From assembly GCF_021166585.1 (NCBI RefSeq), contig NZ_JAJOZE010000001.1, positions 886,062 through 950,061 of the forward strand: DNA of 64,000 bases, in the 5' to 3' direction. Shown here piece by piece: positions 7,917-16,862 of the stretch. The stretch is from Metabacillus kandeliae (GTDB taxonomy: Bacteria > Bacillota > Bacilli > Bacillales > Bacillaceae). The position numbers and the translations under genes were made by a program. A model generated the notes under the pieces. The model did not search any database and was not told the DNA's origin. It saw nothing but the letters and a program-made list of their open reading frames with translations. The first letter of the stretch is position 1. Each line of letters begins with the position of its first letter.

Positions 7917-9383
7917 TTGGAACAGCATTATGATGTGATTATTGTCGGAGCAGGCCCCGCAGGGATTTTTGCTTCTTATGAACTGACTCGTAAACTTCCA
8001 GGAGCTAAAGTGCTTCTGATTGATAAAGGCCATGATATTTACCGGAGGAATTGTCCGATTCTTCAGAAAAAAATTGAAAAATGTCCTCCGCCTGCTGGCA
8101 GAAAAGATTTTTCTGGCTGTTTGCCTGCATGCTCCATTACGAACGGTTTTGGCGGGGCTGGTGCTTATTCAGATGGGAAATTTAATATCACAAGCGAATT
8201 CGGCGGCTGGATGACAGATTACCTTCCTGACGGAGCTGTGATGGACTTAATTCGGTATGTAGATGAAATAAACCTTCTTCATGGTGCAGCAGAATCAATT
8301 ACAGACCCATTGACAGATCATGTAAAAGACATCGAAATAAGGGCCTATGCTGCAGGCTTGAAGCTATTAAGAGCACAGGTCCGCCATTTGGGAACAGAAC
8401 AGAATCTGGAAATATTGAAAAGCATTTACGAATACTTAAAAACAAAAATTGATATGAAATTTAAAGCTGAAGTAAGCGACCTGATCACCATTAAAAATGA
8501 AGGCATCCATACCGCAAAAGGAGTGCTGCTCGCAAGCGGCGAAGAAATTCTGGCGGATAAAGTAGTGGTTGTGCCGGGCAGGGACGGCTCCACATGGCTG
8601 AGCAGCATTTTGAAAAAACGCCGGTTAAAAATGACAAGCAATCAAGTAGACGTCGGGGTAAGGGTGGAGACGTCTGATATCGTAATGGAAGAAATCAACA
8701 AGCATTTATATGAAGGAAAATTTATTTTCAATACATCTGTCGGCACAAGGATAAGAACTTTCTGCAGCAATCCTTCCGGACATGTTGTGGTGGAAAATCA
8801 CTCCGGCACGATGCTTGCCAACGGTCATGCCTACAAAGATCCAAAGCTTGGCAGCAGCAATACGAATTTTGCACTGCTTGTCTCTCATAAATTTTCCGAG
8901 CCGTTTGACAAGCCGAATGAATATGCGCATGAAGTGTCAAAGCTTGCCAACAACCTTTCAAGCGGCGGACTGATTGTGCAAAAATACGGAGATATACTAA
9001 AGGGAAGAAGATCAACTGCGAATAGGATGAAAGAGGGCTTTCTGGAACCGACGCTGAAAGAAGCAGTGCCGGGAGATCTTGGTCTGGTGCTTCCATATAA
9101 TACGATGAAGAGCTTGATCGAAATGACAGAAGCGCTTGATAAAGTCACACCGGGTCTTGCATCAGAACATACGCTTTTCTACGGAGTGGAAGCCAAATTT
9201 TATTCAGCCCGTCCGAAGCTGAACGACCGTTTTGAATCGGAAATCAGCGGACTGTACGTTGGCGGGGACGGGGCAGGAATTACCCGCGGACTTGCACAGG
9301 CAGGAGCATGCGGTGTCTGGATTGCGCGGGATATTGCGGCTAAAAAGGCAGGAAAGCCAGAGAGAACAGCTGTTATGGTTTGA
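7917..9383 (+). CDS. NAD(P)/FAD-dependent oxidoreductase
   Basis: A 488-residue flavoprotein. The dinucleotide-binding motif DVIIVGAGPAGIFASYEL opens the protein and a second FAD-binding block, SGLYVGGDGAGITRGLAQAG, lies near the C-terminus. A cysteine-rich segment near residues 45-75 (NCPILQ..KCPPP..GCLPAC) and FGGAGAYSDGK are typical of the bacterial FAD-dependent protein family annotated as a dehydrogenase; substrate unknown. I start at TTG 7917 because GGAGGGG lies six bases upstream; the frame is open to another TTG at 7836 with no ribosome site. Confidence 0.85.
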   Translation: MEQHYDVIIVGAGPAGIFASYELTRKLPGAKVLLIDKGHDIYRRNCPILQKKIEKCPPPAGRKDFSGCLPACSITNGFGGAGAYSDGKFNITSEFGGWMTDYLPDGAVMDLIRYVDEINLLHGAAESITDPLTDHVKDIEIRAYAAGLKLLRAQVRHLGTEQNLEILKSIYEYLKTKIDMKFKAEVSDLITIKNEGIHTAKGVLLASGEEILADKVVVVPGRDGSTWLSSILKKRRLKMTSNQVDVGVRVETSDIVMEEINKHLYEGKFIFNTSVGTRIRTFCSNPSGHVVVENHSGTMLANGHAYKDPKLGSSNTNFALLVSHKFSEPFDKPNEYAHEVSKLANNLSSGGLIVQKYGDILKGRRSTANRMKEGFLEPTLKEAVPGDLGLVLPYNTMKSLIEMTEALDKVTPGLASEHTLFYGVEAKFYSARPKLNDRFESEISGLYVGGDGAGITRGLAQAGACGVWIARDIAAKKAGKPERTAVMV

Positions 9384-9416
9384 GGAGAACGTTCTGAACA
9401 GAGGCTTTTGAAGTAC

Positions 9417-9456
9417 AAAAGGGACAGGTTCTGCTATTTAAGCAGACCTGTCCCTT
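9417..9456. terminator. Long hairpin after the FAD oxidoreductase gene
   Basis: AAGGGACAGGT and ACCTGTCCCTT form the base and CTGCT/AGCAG the top. The T-tract after it is poor, so this may be an attenuated or bidirectional terminator. Confidence 0.55.
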
Positions 9457-9533
9457 GTTCTATTAACCCTTTAAAAGCTTGAGGCTGCGGAAAATCTCAA
9501 AAACGCCAGCCGCATTTTTGGCAGATTTCGCAT

Positions 9534-10610
9534 TCAAAAAGAAGCAAGAGAATCCTCAGCTTCTTTCATCACTTTTAGAAGTATATCTTCAGCTGTTTCG
9601 CCATACTTCATCATTCTCAATCCCTGTCCTGCCCAAAGCGACATAAAAGCAGGATTATTTTGTTCTGCAGCAGCTTTTCTGATTTTGCCTGTTGCCGTAT
9701 TCTGGCTTGGGAAGGGAAGCGGCGGAACGCCCGAGAGTTCAAAGCTACTAATAAACTGATTGGAAATGCCCCTTGCCGGCCTTCCGGAAAATGCTGATGT
9801 TAAAACAGTTGAGGCTTCATTCGATTGCGTCAGCATTTCCTGATAGGCAGGGTGGGCACCAGATTCCGCGCAGGCAAGAAAGCGGGTGCCGAGCTGCACG
9901 CCTGAAGCTCCTAGCATCAAGGAGGCAGCCAAACCTCTTCCATCCATAACGCCTCCTGCTGCGATAACCGGAATAGCCAGCGCATCGGCCATTTGCGGAA
10001 CAAGAGAAAAAGTGCCGATATTTGCACCTTGAGGATGCTTGTTCATATCGAAGGTTCCTCTGTGTCCGCCTGCATCGCTTCCCTGTGCAACAACGGCATC
10101 CGCTCCGCTTCTTTCGGCGCTAATGGCTTCTTCCACAGTTGTGGCCATCGCAATGATCTTCCTGTTTTGATTCTTGGCTTCAGCCATATGCTCTTCTGGA
10201 AGCAGTCCGAAGGCTGTGCTGATAATCGGCACATTTTCTTCCATGACAGCCTGAAACTGTTCCAGGAACATATCTTTCGTTTTTAAGCCTTCAAAGCCAG
10301 CTTCTGCTCCGATAGATTCAGCTATTGGAGCAAGAACTTCTTTCACTTCATGAATTCTGGAAAAATCATCTTTCATGTCTGCTGTAAACAAATTGACGGC
10401 AAAGGGGCGGTCTGTTTTTTCTCTAATCAGTTTGACCGCTTCCCGAATCGCTTCACCTGACATATAGGCAGCTCCAAGTGTTCCGAGCCCTCCTGCTTTG
10501 GATACCGCTGCTGCGAGTTCAGACCCGGCGGGTCCTCCAGCCATTCCTGCCTGGATAACCGGGAATTGAATGCCGAGCAGGCTGCACAGCACGCTGCTTT
10601 TTTGCATCAT
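9534..10610 (-). CDS. Nitronate monooxygenase (2-nitropropane dioxygenase family)
   Basis: A 358-residue TIM-barrel flavoenzyme that oxidises alkyl nitronates to carbonyl compounds and nitrite. The start (LGIQFPVIQAGMAGGPAGSELAA), the FMN-contacting VAQGSDAGGHRGTF block with the catalytic His, IPVIAAGGVMDGRGLAASL and GASGVQLGTRFLA are all in the family order. GGAGGGGTTTCT precedes two consecutive ATG codons. It is transcribed alone. Some family members are enoyl reductases (FabK), but the AGGHRGT signature favours a nitronate monooxygenase. Confidence 0.9.
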   Translation of the reverse strand: MMQKSSVLCSLLGIQFPVIQAGMAGGPAGSELAAAVSKAGGLGTLGAAYMSGEAIREAVKLIREKTDRPFAVNLFTADMKDDFSRIHEVKEVLAPIAESIGAEAGFEGLKTKDMFLEQFQAVMEENVPIISTAFGLLPEEHMAEAKNQNRKIIAMATTVEEAISAERSGADAVVAQGSDAGGHRGTFDMNKHPQGANIGTFSLVPQMADALAIPVIAAGGVMDGRGLAASLMLGASGVQLGTRFLACAESGAHPAYQEMLTQSNEASTVLTSAFSGRPARGISNQFISSFELSGVPPLPFPSQNTATGKIRKAAAEQNNPAFMSLWAGQGLRMMKYGETAEDILLKVMKEAEDSLASF

Positions 10611-10823
10611 AGAAACCCCTCCGTTTTATGCAAATATTCATGGTAATGAAGCGCGTACAAAGAAATCTATCATACTGCCAGTATATAAAAATGTTGGAGA
10701 GGAAGGGAAATGATAAACTGGCGCTAATGACAGGGCTCCATTATTAAAGGTCATTTGCTGTCGTTTTACGGTTCACTCCTCAGGGAAATGGACGGATAGG
10801 AAAAATAAAAAGGAGGAATTTTT

Positions 10824-10949
10824 ATGGCTGAAAATAACAATGAAGAACAGAATTCAAAGAGCCAGGACAGCAAGGAGCAGGAAGAAAAGAAAAAACAGGG
10901 GCTGTCAGAAGAGCCTCAGAAAGATACACGAAAAGAGGATGGAGAGTAA
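10824..10949 (+). CDS. Small, highly charged hydrophilic protein, 41 aa
   Basis: AAAAGGAGGAATTTTT precedes an ATG opening a 41-codon frame that codes almost only for Glu, Lys, Gln, Asn, Ser and Asp (MAENNNEEQNSKSQDSKEQ at the start). It is followed eight bases later by a perfect terminator. The strong ribosome site and terminator support a real gene. It looks like an intrinsically disordered stress or spore protein, but I cannot name a family. Confidence 0.65.
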   Translation: MAENNNEEQNSKSQDSKEQEEKKKQGLSEEPQKDTRKEDGE

Positions 10950-10956
10950 GATAGGA

Positions 10957-10987
10957 AAAACTGCCGGAATGTCCGGCAGTTTTTTTT
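10957..10987 (+). terminator. Terminator
   Basis: AACTGCCGGA, three-base loop, TCCGGCAGTT and then seven T. Confidence 0.9.
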
Positions 10988-11118
10988 ATATTATTTTATT
11001 TCAGAATAGTATAAAAATTTTGTGCATTTAGTTAAAAAGGTACCGTGAAGGATATTGTATAAAAGTTAAGAAGATAAATAGTCTCATTTTTTCTATTTTT
11101 TAATAATTTCCATTGGCA

Positions 11119-11148
11119 TTGAAAGCGCTATCAACTATACTGTTATAC
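11119..11148 (+). promoter_or_regulatory. SigA promoter of the amino-acid permease gene
   Basis: TTGAAA (11119-11124), 18 bp, then TTATAC (11143-11148). The start codon lies 31 bp downstream of the -10 box. The cre box covers the -35 element. Confidence 0.6.
11120..11133 (+). promoter_or_regulatory. cre box (CcpA operator)
   Basis: TGAAAGCGCTATCA matches the cre consensus TGWAANCGNTNWCA at every position. It overlaps the -35 region, the position expected for repression by CcpA when a preferred sugar is present. Confidence 0.7.
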
Positions 11149-11178
11149 AAACAGCATATCGCACAGGGAGGAAGAAAA

Positions 11179-12576
11179 ATGAATAAGCAGACAGAATTGC
11201 ACAGAGGGCTTGAAGAGCGGCACATTTCTTTAATGTCTTTAGGTGCAGCAATAGGGGTTGGCCTTTTCCTCGGTTCTGCAACAGCTATTAAGCTGGCAGG
11301 TCCGGGAATTCTTCTTGCCTATGCCTTTAGCGGAATGATCATGTTTTTTATCATGAGAGCGCTTGGAGAGATGGCCGTTCAGAATCCGGTTGCCGGATCT
11401 TTCAGCCGATATGCAAGGCTGTACATCGGTCCGCTTGCCGGTTATATTACCGGCTGGAATTACTGGGCTTTGTGGGTTGTGACCTGTATGGCAGAGATTA
11501 CAGCAGTAGGTACATACATGCAATTTTGGTATCCGGATACTCCTAAGTGGATTTGGGCGCTTGCCGCTCTGGTTATTATGGCTTCTGTCAATTTCTTAGC
11601 CGTAAAAGCTTATGGCGAATTGGAATTTTGGTTTGCCTTGATTAAAATTGTGGCTATTATTTCCATGATTGCCATTGGATTAGGCATGATCTTCTTTGGA
11701 ATCGGCAATGGCGGCGCAGCGACAGGGATCAGCAACCTGTGGAATAATGGCGGATTTTTCCCTAATGGCATTCAGGGAGTTTTTATGTCATTGCAGATGG
11801 TGATGTTCGCGTACCTTGGCATTGAATTGATAGGGATTACAGCAGGTGAAGTGAAAAATCCCGAAAAAACATTGACTAAGGCAATTGACACCGTGTTTTG
11901 GCGCATTCTTATCTTTTATGTAGGTGCTCTATTTGTCATCATGTCCATTTATCCATGGGAAAATATCGGCACACAGGGAAGTCCATTTGTTTTAACGTTT
12001 GAGAAAATCGGCATTCCAAAGGCAGCCGGCATTATTAACTTTGTTGTCTTAACGGCAGCGCTGTCTTCCTGCAATGGCGGCTTGTTCAGTACCGGAAGGA
12101 TGCTTTATAACCTGGCACAGCAGGGTGAAGCGCCTAAGCCATTGGCTAAGCTGACAAAAGGCGGCGTTCCGGGCATTGCGGTCTTTATCTCAGCTGCTGC
12201 CCTCCTGATCGGTGTACTGCTGAATTACTTAATTAAAGATGAGCGCGTGTTTATCTATATTACGAGTGTTTCAACCTTCGGCGCGATATGGACATGGGCT
12301 ACCATTCTCGTTTCGCAGATCAAATATCGCCGAAGCCTGTCAGCTGATGAAGTAAAAAAACTAAAGTACAAGCTTCCGCTTTATCCATTCAGTTCTTATC
12401 TGTCACTGGCATTTTTAGCAGCAGTGACTGGTTTAATGGCCTATTTTCCAGATACAAGGGTTTCCCTTTATGTTGGAGTTCCATTGATTGCTATACTGGT
12501 CATTTCCTATTATGCAAAAGGCCTTCATAAAAAGAATGTGTCTGAAAAGCCGGCCTCGAGCCATAAAGCTGGATAA
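11179..12576 (+). CDS. Amino-acid permease, APC superfamily
   Basis: A 465-residue transporter with about 12 membrane segments and a hydrophilic C-terminal tail. The first helix carries the APC unwound motif GAAIGVGLFLGSA, and EMAVQNPVAGSFSRYA plus IGITAGEVKNPEKTL are hallmark loops of the amino-acid/proton symporters of the AAT family (similar to YtnA, AapA and ProY types). The substrate is not resolved; neutral amino acids are likely. I chose the ATG at 11179, preceded by CAGGGAGGAAGAAAA; the open frame upstream covers the promoter. The cre box predicts catabolite repression. Confidence 0.88.
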   Translation: MNKQTELHRGLEERHISLMSLGAAIGVGLFLGSATAIKLAGPGILLAYAFSGMIMFFIMRALGEMAVQNPVAGSFSRYARLYIGPLAGYITGWNYWALWVVTCMAEITAVGTYMQFWYPDTPKWIWALAALVIMASVNFLAVKAYGELEFWFALIKIVAIISMIAIGLGMIFFGIGNGGAATGISNLWNNGGFFPNGIQGVFMSLQMVMFAYLGIELIGITAGEVKNPEKTLTKAIDTVFWRILIFYVGALFVIMSIYPWENIGTQGSPFVLTFEKIGIPKAAGIINFVVLTAALSSCNGGLFSTGRMLYNLAQQGEAPKPLAKLTKGGVPGIAVFISAAALLIGVLLNYLIKDERVFIYITSVSTFGAIWTWATILVSQIKYRRSLSADEVKKLKYKLPLYPFSSYLSLAFLAAVTGLMAYFPDTRVSLYVGVPLIAILVISYYAKGLHKKNVSEKPASSHKAG

Positions 12577-12586
12577 ACAAATAAAA

Positions 12587-12626
12587 GAGAAAGCAGCCTG
12601 GAACCACTCCATGCTGCTTTTCTTTT
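12587..12626 (+). terminator. Terminator of the permease gene
   Basis: GAAAGCAGC and GCTGCTTTTC form the stem around a 15-base loop, followed by five T. The rest of 12577-12873 holds only this and the promoter below. Confidence 0.75.
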
Positions 12627-12765
12627 TGTTTCTATTAAATTCGGTTTTTCAATAAATCCTTCTTTTTAAAAGCTCTTTTTTGCCGGCCAAGCCATAAAAC
12701 AATCTTTGAAGAAACCTTTTCTGCTGCAGCAGCACCCTAAATTGCTTTTCCTTCTGCAAATCTGG

Positions 12766-12792
12766 ATATAGGCAAAAAAACAATCATATAGT
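12766..12792 (+). promoter_or_regulatory. Putative SigE promoter of the lysine aminomutase cluster
   Basis: ATA at 12766-12768 and CATATAGT at 12785-12792 are 16 bp apart, agreeing with the SigE pattern (ATA, then CATACANT). As I recall, the B. subtilis yodT-kamA operon is expressed early in the mother cell under SigE, which fits. Confidence 0.5.
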
Positions 12793-12873
12793 GAACTATA
12801 CAGCGTCTTTTACTTTCAGCATGCTGAGGGCTTTATGCAGCATAGCGGTACAGGGCAAAAGGGGACTATTCAT

Positions 12874-14217
12874 ATGAGTTACTTAATCAAGCCTCTCTTT
12901 GATGGGCATTATCCTGAAGTCAGCCATGGAAAAGGCGTTTTTCTATATGATAAGGAGGGCAAGGACTACCTTGATGCATCGTCAGGTGCCATCACATGCT
13001 CAATTGGGCACGGTGTTAAGGAGATTACTGACGCCATGGCAGCCCAGGCTGGCAAGGTTTCTTTTGTCTACAGATCGCAATTTACAAGTGCACCGGCAGA
13101 AGAACTCGCGGAATTACTGGCAGAAATGATGCCGGGAGATCTTAATTGGAGCTTTTTTGTTAACAGCGGCTCTGAAGCAGTTGAAACAGCAATGAAAATT
13201 GCCCTGCAGTATTGGCAGGAACTTGGAAATGACCGGAAAACCATCATCCTTTCAAGATGGAACAGCTACCATGGCATAACGCTCGGAGGCCTTTCGTTAT
13301 CAGGCTACCCGGAAAGACGGAACCGGTTTAAAAGCTGGATGTCTCAGGCTCCTGCGGTTCATCCTCCCTATTGCTACAGATGCCCTGCCGGCAAAACCTA
13401 TCCCTCTTGCAGCCTCGCATGTGCGGATGATCTTGAAGTTCAAATCGGACGCATCGGTTCTGAAAACATCGCTGCGTTCCTAGCAGAACCTGTCATCGGC
13501 GCAGCCGGCTGCGCCATTTCTCCTCCGCAGGGCTATTATGAAAAAATCAGAAGGATCTGCGACGCTGAAAATATTCTCTTTATTGCGGATGAAGTGATGA
13601 GCGGAATAGGGCGGACGGGTAAAATGCTGGCTTTAGAGCATTGGCAGACACTCCCTGATATTGCAGCGGCAGGAAAAGGCCTGTCAGCTGGATACAGCCC
13701 AATTGCTGCTGCCATTGTATCTGATAAAGTTATTGAGCCGATTAAGAACGGATCGAAAAGCATTATGAGCGGACACACCTACAGCGCCAACCCCCAATCA
13801 GCCGCAGCCGCCGCTGCCGTGCTGAAGTATATGAAAAAACATGAAGTCCTGAAAGGTGTGGAAGAGAAAGGAGATATCCTTTTATCTGGTTTGCTTGAGC
13901 GGAAAAATAGGTTTTCTTTTATCGGAGATGTGAGAGGAAAGGGATTGCTGCTAGGGCTGGAACTTGTTGAAAACAAAAGGGAAAAGCTGCCGTTTGCCGT
14001 ACAAAAAAATGCGGTGCAAACGCTGATTAAAAAGGCAGCTGAAAAAGGGCTGCTCGTCTATCCCGCTGCAGCAGGGGAAGCTGGAAAAGGAGGAGGGGGG
14101 ATTTTGATTGCTCCTCCGCTTACCATAACGAAAAAGGAAATCGGAGAGCTTTTCAACAGGCTGGATGGGGCGCTCTCAGCCTTTGAAAAAGATCTCTTGC
14201 AGGTCGGAGGGCTGTAA
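12874..14217 (+). CDS. Class III aminotransferase (YodT-like), beta-acetyllysine route
   Basis: A 447-residue PLP enzyme of aminotransferase class III. It has the glycine-rich phosphate loop NSGSEAVETAMK, the cofactor-binding DEVMSGIGRTG, and the PLP lysine in AAAGKGLSAGYSPI. First gene of the lysine 2,3-aminomutase cluster, in the position of B. subtilis yodT. It probably transaminates acetyl-beta-lysine to the 3-oxo acid; that step is inferred from context. The next gene starts on the base after its stop codon. The start at 12874 has AGGGG upstream; an ATG at 12835 with a weaker site is possible. A CPAGKTYPSCSLAC segment adds four clustered cysteines. Confidence 0.88.
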   Translation: MSYLIKPLFDGHYPEVSHGKGVFLYDKEGKDYLDASSGAITCSIGHGVKEITDAMAAQAGKVSFVYRSQFTSAPAEELAELLAEMMPGDLNWSFFVNSGSEAVETAMKIALQYWQELGNDRKTIILSRWNSYHGITLGGLSLSGYPERRNRFKSWMSQAPAVHPPYCYRCPAGKTYPSCSLACADDLEVQIGRIGSENIAAFLAEPVIGAAGCAISPPQGYYEKIRRICDAENILFIADEVMSGIGRTGKMLALEHWQTLPDIAAAGKGLSAGYSPIAAAIVSDKVIEPIKNGSKSIMSGHTYSANPQSAAAAAAVLKYMKKHEVLKGVEEKGDILLSGLLERKNRFSFIGDVRGKGLLLGLELVENKREKLPFAVQKNAVQTLIKKAAEKGLLVYPAAAGEAGKGGGGILIAPPLTITKKEIGELFNRLDGALSAFEKDLLQVGGL

Positions 14218-14931
14218 ATGGAAACACGGCAGGTCAGCAAATTTCAAACAGCGGCAGATGCCATTAAGCAGATAAAAGACGGTTCCTGCTTAATGATCGG
14301 GGGTTTTGGAGGAGTTGGGACGCCTCCTTTGCTTATTAAGGCTTTATTGGAAAGCGGCGTGAAAGAGTTAACCGTGATTTGCAATGATTCCGGATTTCCT
14401 GATATCGGCATCGGAAGGCTCATTGTTAACAAGAGAATAAAAAAGCTGATTACATCGCATATAGGCTCAAACCCTATTGCAGGAAAGATGATGACAGAAG
14501 GACTGCTTGAAGTTGAATTTAATCCGCAGGGAACACTGGCCGAGCGGATCAGAGCAGGAGGAACAGGACTTGGCGGCATTTTGACTGATGTCGGAATTGG
14601 AAACAGCATGCTTGAAAAAGGCAAGCAAAAAGTCAAGATCGGCGAGAAGGAATATCTTCTGGAAACTCCTCTAACAGCTGATGCTGCGTTTATTAAGGCA
14701 AAAAAGGCAGATACCTACGGAAATCTTATCTACAGCAAAACGGCAAGAAACATGAATCCGCTAATGGCCATGGCAGGGAGGTATACGATAGCGGAAATAG
14801 ATGAATATGATGAGGAAAATGGATTGAATGGGGAGGAAATCATCACGCCTGGCATTTTTGTTCAGGCTATTGTTCAGTCAGAAGGGGTGAATTGGAAATG
14901 GGCATGGGAACAAGCGGAAGAAGCAGAATAG
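14218..14931 (+). CDS. CoA transferase subunit A (YodS-like)
   Basis: A 237-residue alpha subunit of a class I 3-oxoacid CoA transferase. The N-terminal CoA-binding signature IKDGSCLMIGGFGGVGTPP and the GTGLGGILTDVGIG loop are clear. It would work as a heterodimer with the next gene product, moving CoA onto a carboxylate of the lysine degradation route. It starts immediately after the yodT-like stop codon and overlaps the beta-subunit gene by 34 bp, so the three genes are translationally coupled. Confidence 0.9.
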   Translation: METRQVSKFQTAADAIKQIKDGSCLMIGGFGGVGTPPLLIKALLESGVKELTVICNDSGFPDIGIGRLIVNKRIKKLITSHIGSNPIAGKMMTEGLLEVEFNPQGTLAERIRAGGTGLGGILTDVGIGNSMLEKGKQKVKIGEKEYLLETPLTADAAFIKAKKADTYGNLIYSKTARNMNPLMAMAGRYTIAEIDEYDEENGLNGEEIITPGIFVQAIVQSEGVNWKWAWEQAEEAE

Positions 14932-15554
14932 CAGAGCGTGCAGCAAAAGAGATCCTCCCTGGCATGGCAGTCAACCTCGGCATCGGCATTCCTTCCCTTG
15001 TACCGGATTTCCTTCCCCGAGATTTTCCTGTGATGATCCATGCTGAGAATGGAATTCTTGGAATTGGGCCTGCCCCTGCTAAAGGGATGGAGGATGAGGA
15101 TTTGTGCAATGCTGCAGGTTTCCCGGTAACAGAAGCCGTAAATGCTTCTTACTTTGATACATCGCTTGCATTCGGCATGATCAGGGGAGGACATATTGAT
15201 GTAACGATCCTCGGCGCTCTTGAGGTAAGCGAAACGGGTGATTTGGCGAATTGGATTGTACCTGGCAAAAAGGTGCCCGGTATCGGCGGTGCAATGGAGC
15301 TTGCCTTAAAAGCAAAAAAAGTCATCGCCGTTTTAAGTCATAGTAACAAATCCGGCGGAAGCAAGCTCAAGGCTGCCTGCACCCTTCCGCTTACAGCTGA
15401 GGGCTGTGTTGATTTAGTGATTACCGAAAAGGCTGTTTTAAAGCCTGGAAAGGATGGTTTTCAGCTGGTGGAGGTTCTTCCGCCCTATACACTGGAGGAA
15501 GTAATCAGGGAAACTGAAGCTAACATCTATACTGCCGGGATGAAAAGTCAATAA
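14898..15554 (+). CDS. CoA transferase subunit B (YodR-like)
   Basis: The beta subunit, 218 residues. The catalytic glutamate lies in the conserved HAENGILGIGP block (about residues 51-61), and NLGIGIPSLVPDF and GGHIDVTILGALEV are family motifs. I chose the ATG at 14898 with GGGGTG nine bases upstream; a TTG two codons earlier is an alternative. It overlaps the alpha-subunit gene by 34 bp, as usual for the pair. Confidence 0.9.
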   Translation: MGMGTSGRSRIAERAAKEILPGMAVNLGIGIPSLVPDFLPRDFPVMIHAENGILGIGPAPAKGMEDEDLCNAAGFPVTEAVNASYFDTSLAFGMIRGGHIDVTILGALEVSETGDLANWIVPGKKVPGIGGAMELALKAKKVIAVLSHSNKSGGSKLKAACTLPLTAEGCVDLVITEKAVLKPGKDGFQLVEVLPPYTLEEVIRETEANIYTAGMKSQ

Positions 15555-15569
15555 GAAAAGAGGATGCTG

Positions 15570-16862
15570 ATGTTGGATCCGATGAAAGAAACAGCTGCTG
15601 CATGGATTGACAGTAATGAGAGCAGAGGAGTCAGTCTGCTGAAAAAGCTGGTTGAACAGCGCAGTGTGCAGGGGAACGAATCTGGAGCACAGGCAATCAT
15701 TTTAGAGAAGTGCAGGCAGCTCGGCCTTCAGATCGATTTGTGGGAGCCGGAAAGGGAATCTTTGAAAAGCCATCCTCATTTCTACTGCACAAGGGCTCAT
15801 TTTAAAGACAGCCCGAACATAGCTGCCGTTCTTTCAGGAAAAGGCGGAGGGAAATCTCTCATCTTAAATGGACACATTGATGTTGTTCCTGAAGGAGACC
15901 TAAGCCGTTGGGAGGATGAGCCGTATTCTGCCTCCTGCAGAGACGGCAAGGTTTACGGGAGGGGCACTTCCGACATGAAAGGGGGAACAGTTGCCCTTTT
16001 AATGGCAATGGAAGCTCTTATAGCCAATGGCATCCAGCTGAATGGAGATGTCATTTTTCAAAGCGTCATTGAAGAAGAAAGCGGCGGGGCCGGCACCCTT
16101 GCTGCTGCAGTAAAAGGCTATAAAGCAGACGGAGCACTGATTCCTGAACCGACAGGCATGAAAATTTTTTCCAAGCAGCAGGGCTCGATGTGGTTCAAAG
16201 TAAAAATAAGAGGCCTGTCAGCCCATGGCGGCACAAGGTATGAGGGTGTAAGCGCGATTGAAAAAAGTTATGCTGCCGCAAGCCATATAAAAAGTTTGGA
16301 AGATGAACGGAACAAAAGAATAACAGATCCCCTCTATGAAACAGTCCCTATCCCAGTTCCTATTAATATCGGAGAAATATCGGGAGGCAATTGGCCTTCT
16401 TCTGTCCCTGATCTCGTCATAATGTCAGGAAGGTGCGGAATTGCGCCGGATGAAACGGCCGAAAGCGTACAGCAGGAGTTTGAGGAGTGGATGAAGACGC
16501 TTGCTGAAAAGGATCCCTGGTTTAAAGACCATCCTGCAGAAGTAGAATGGTACGGGGCAAGATGGCTGCCGAACGGGCTTGACGGGGAGCATGAGCTTCT
16601 CGCTTCGCTAAAAGCCTCCTTTTTGGAAGCGTCAGGAAAAGAGGCCGTGGTTGAAGCCTCGCCATGGGGAACAGATGGGGGGATGCTTTTTCATGCCGGA
16701 GGTGTTCCAACCGTTGTTTTCGGACCTGGTGCAACGGAAGCGGCTCATTTTCCAAATGAATTTATTGAAGTCAGGGCCATTACAGAGTGTGCGAAAATCA
16801 TTGCCTTCTTTTTGATGGATTGGTGCGGAACCGATGATCTGCTGAATGGAGGGAGCAAATGA
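15570..16862 (+). CDS. M20 family deacylase, ArgE/DapE type (YodQ-like)
   Basis: A 430-residue zinc amidohydrolase. Metal ligands and catalytic residues appear in order: LNGHIDVVPEG (His, Asp), GRGTSDMKGG (bridging Asp), IEEESGG (catalytic and metal Glu), PEPTG, and a late His in ATEAAHFPNEF. A dimerisation domain with LSAHGG lies between. In context it should remove the acetyl group from a late intermediate, such as 4-acetamidobutyrate, released from acetyl-beta-lysine. AAGAGG is six bases before the ATG. Its stop overlaps the next start by four bases. Confidence 0.88.
   Translation: MLDPMKETAAAWIDSNESRGVSLLKKLVEQRSVQGNESGAQAIILEKCRQLGLQIDLWEPERESLKSHPHFYCTRAHFKDSPNIAAVLSGKGGGKSLILNGHIDVVPEGDLSRWEDEPYSASCRDGKVYGRGTSDMKGGTVALLMAMEALIANGIQLNGDVIFQSVIEEESGGAGTLAAAVKGYKADGALIPEPTGMKIFSKQQGSMWFKVKIRGLSAHGGTRYEGVSAIEKSYAAASHIKSLEDERNKRITDPLYETVPIPVPINIGEISGGNWPSSVPDLVIMSGRCGIAPDETAESVQQEFEEWMKTLAEKDPWFKDHPAEVEWYGARWLPNGLDGEHELLASLKASFLEASGKEAVVEASPWGTDGGMLFHAGGVPTVVFGPGATEAAHFPNEFIEVRAITECAKIIAFFLMDWCGTDDLLNGGSK

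Noticed and set aside
12600-12760. Small minus-strand ORF of 28 codons (LLQQKRFLQRLFYG)
   Set aside because: Ribosome site is weak and badly spaced, and there is no other support.
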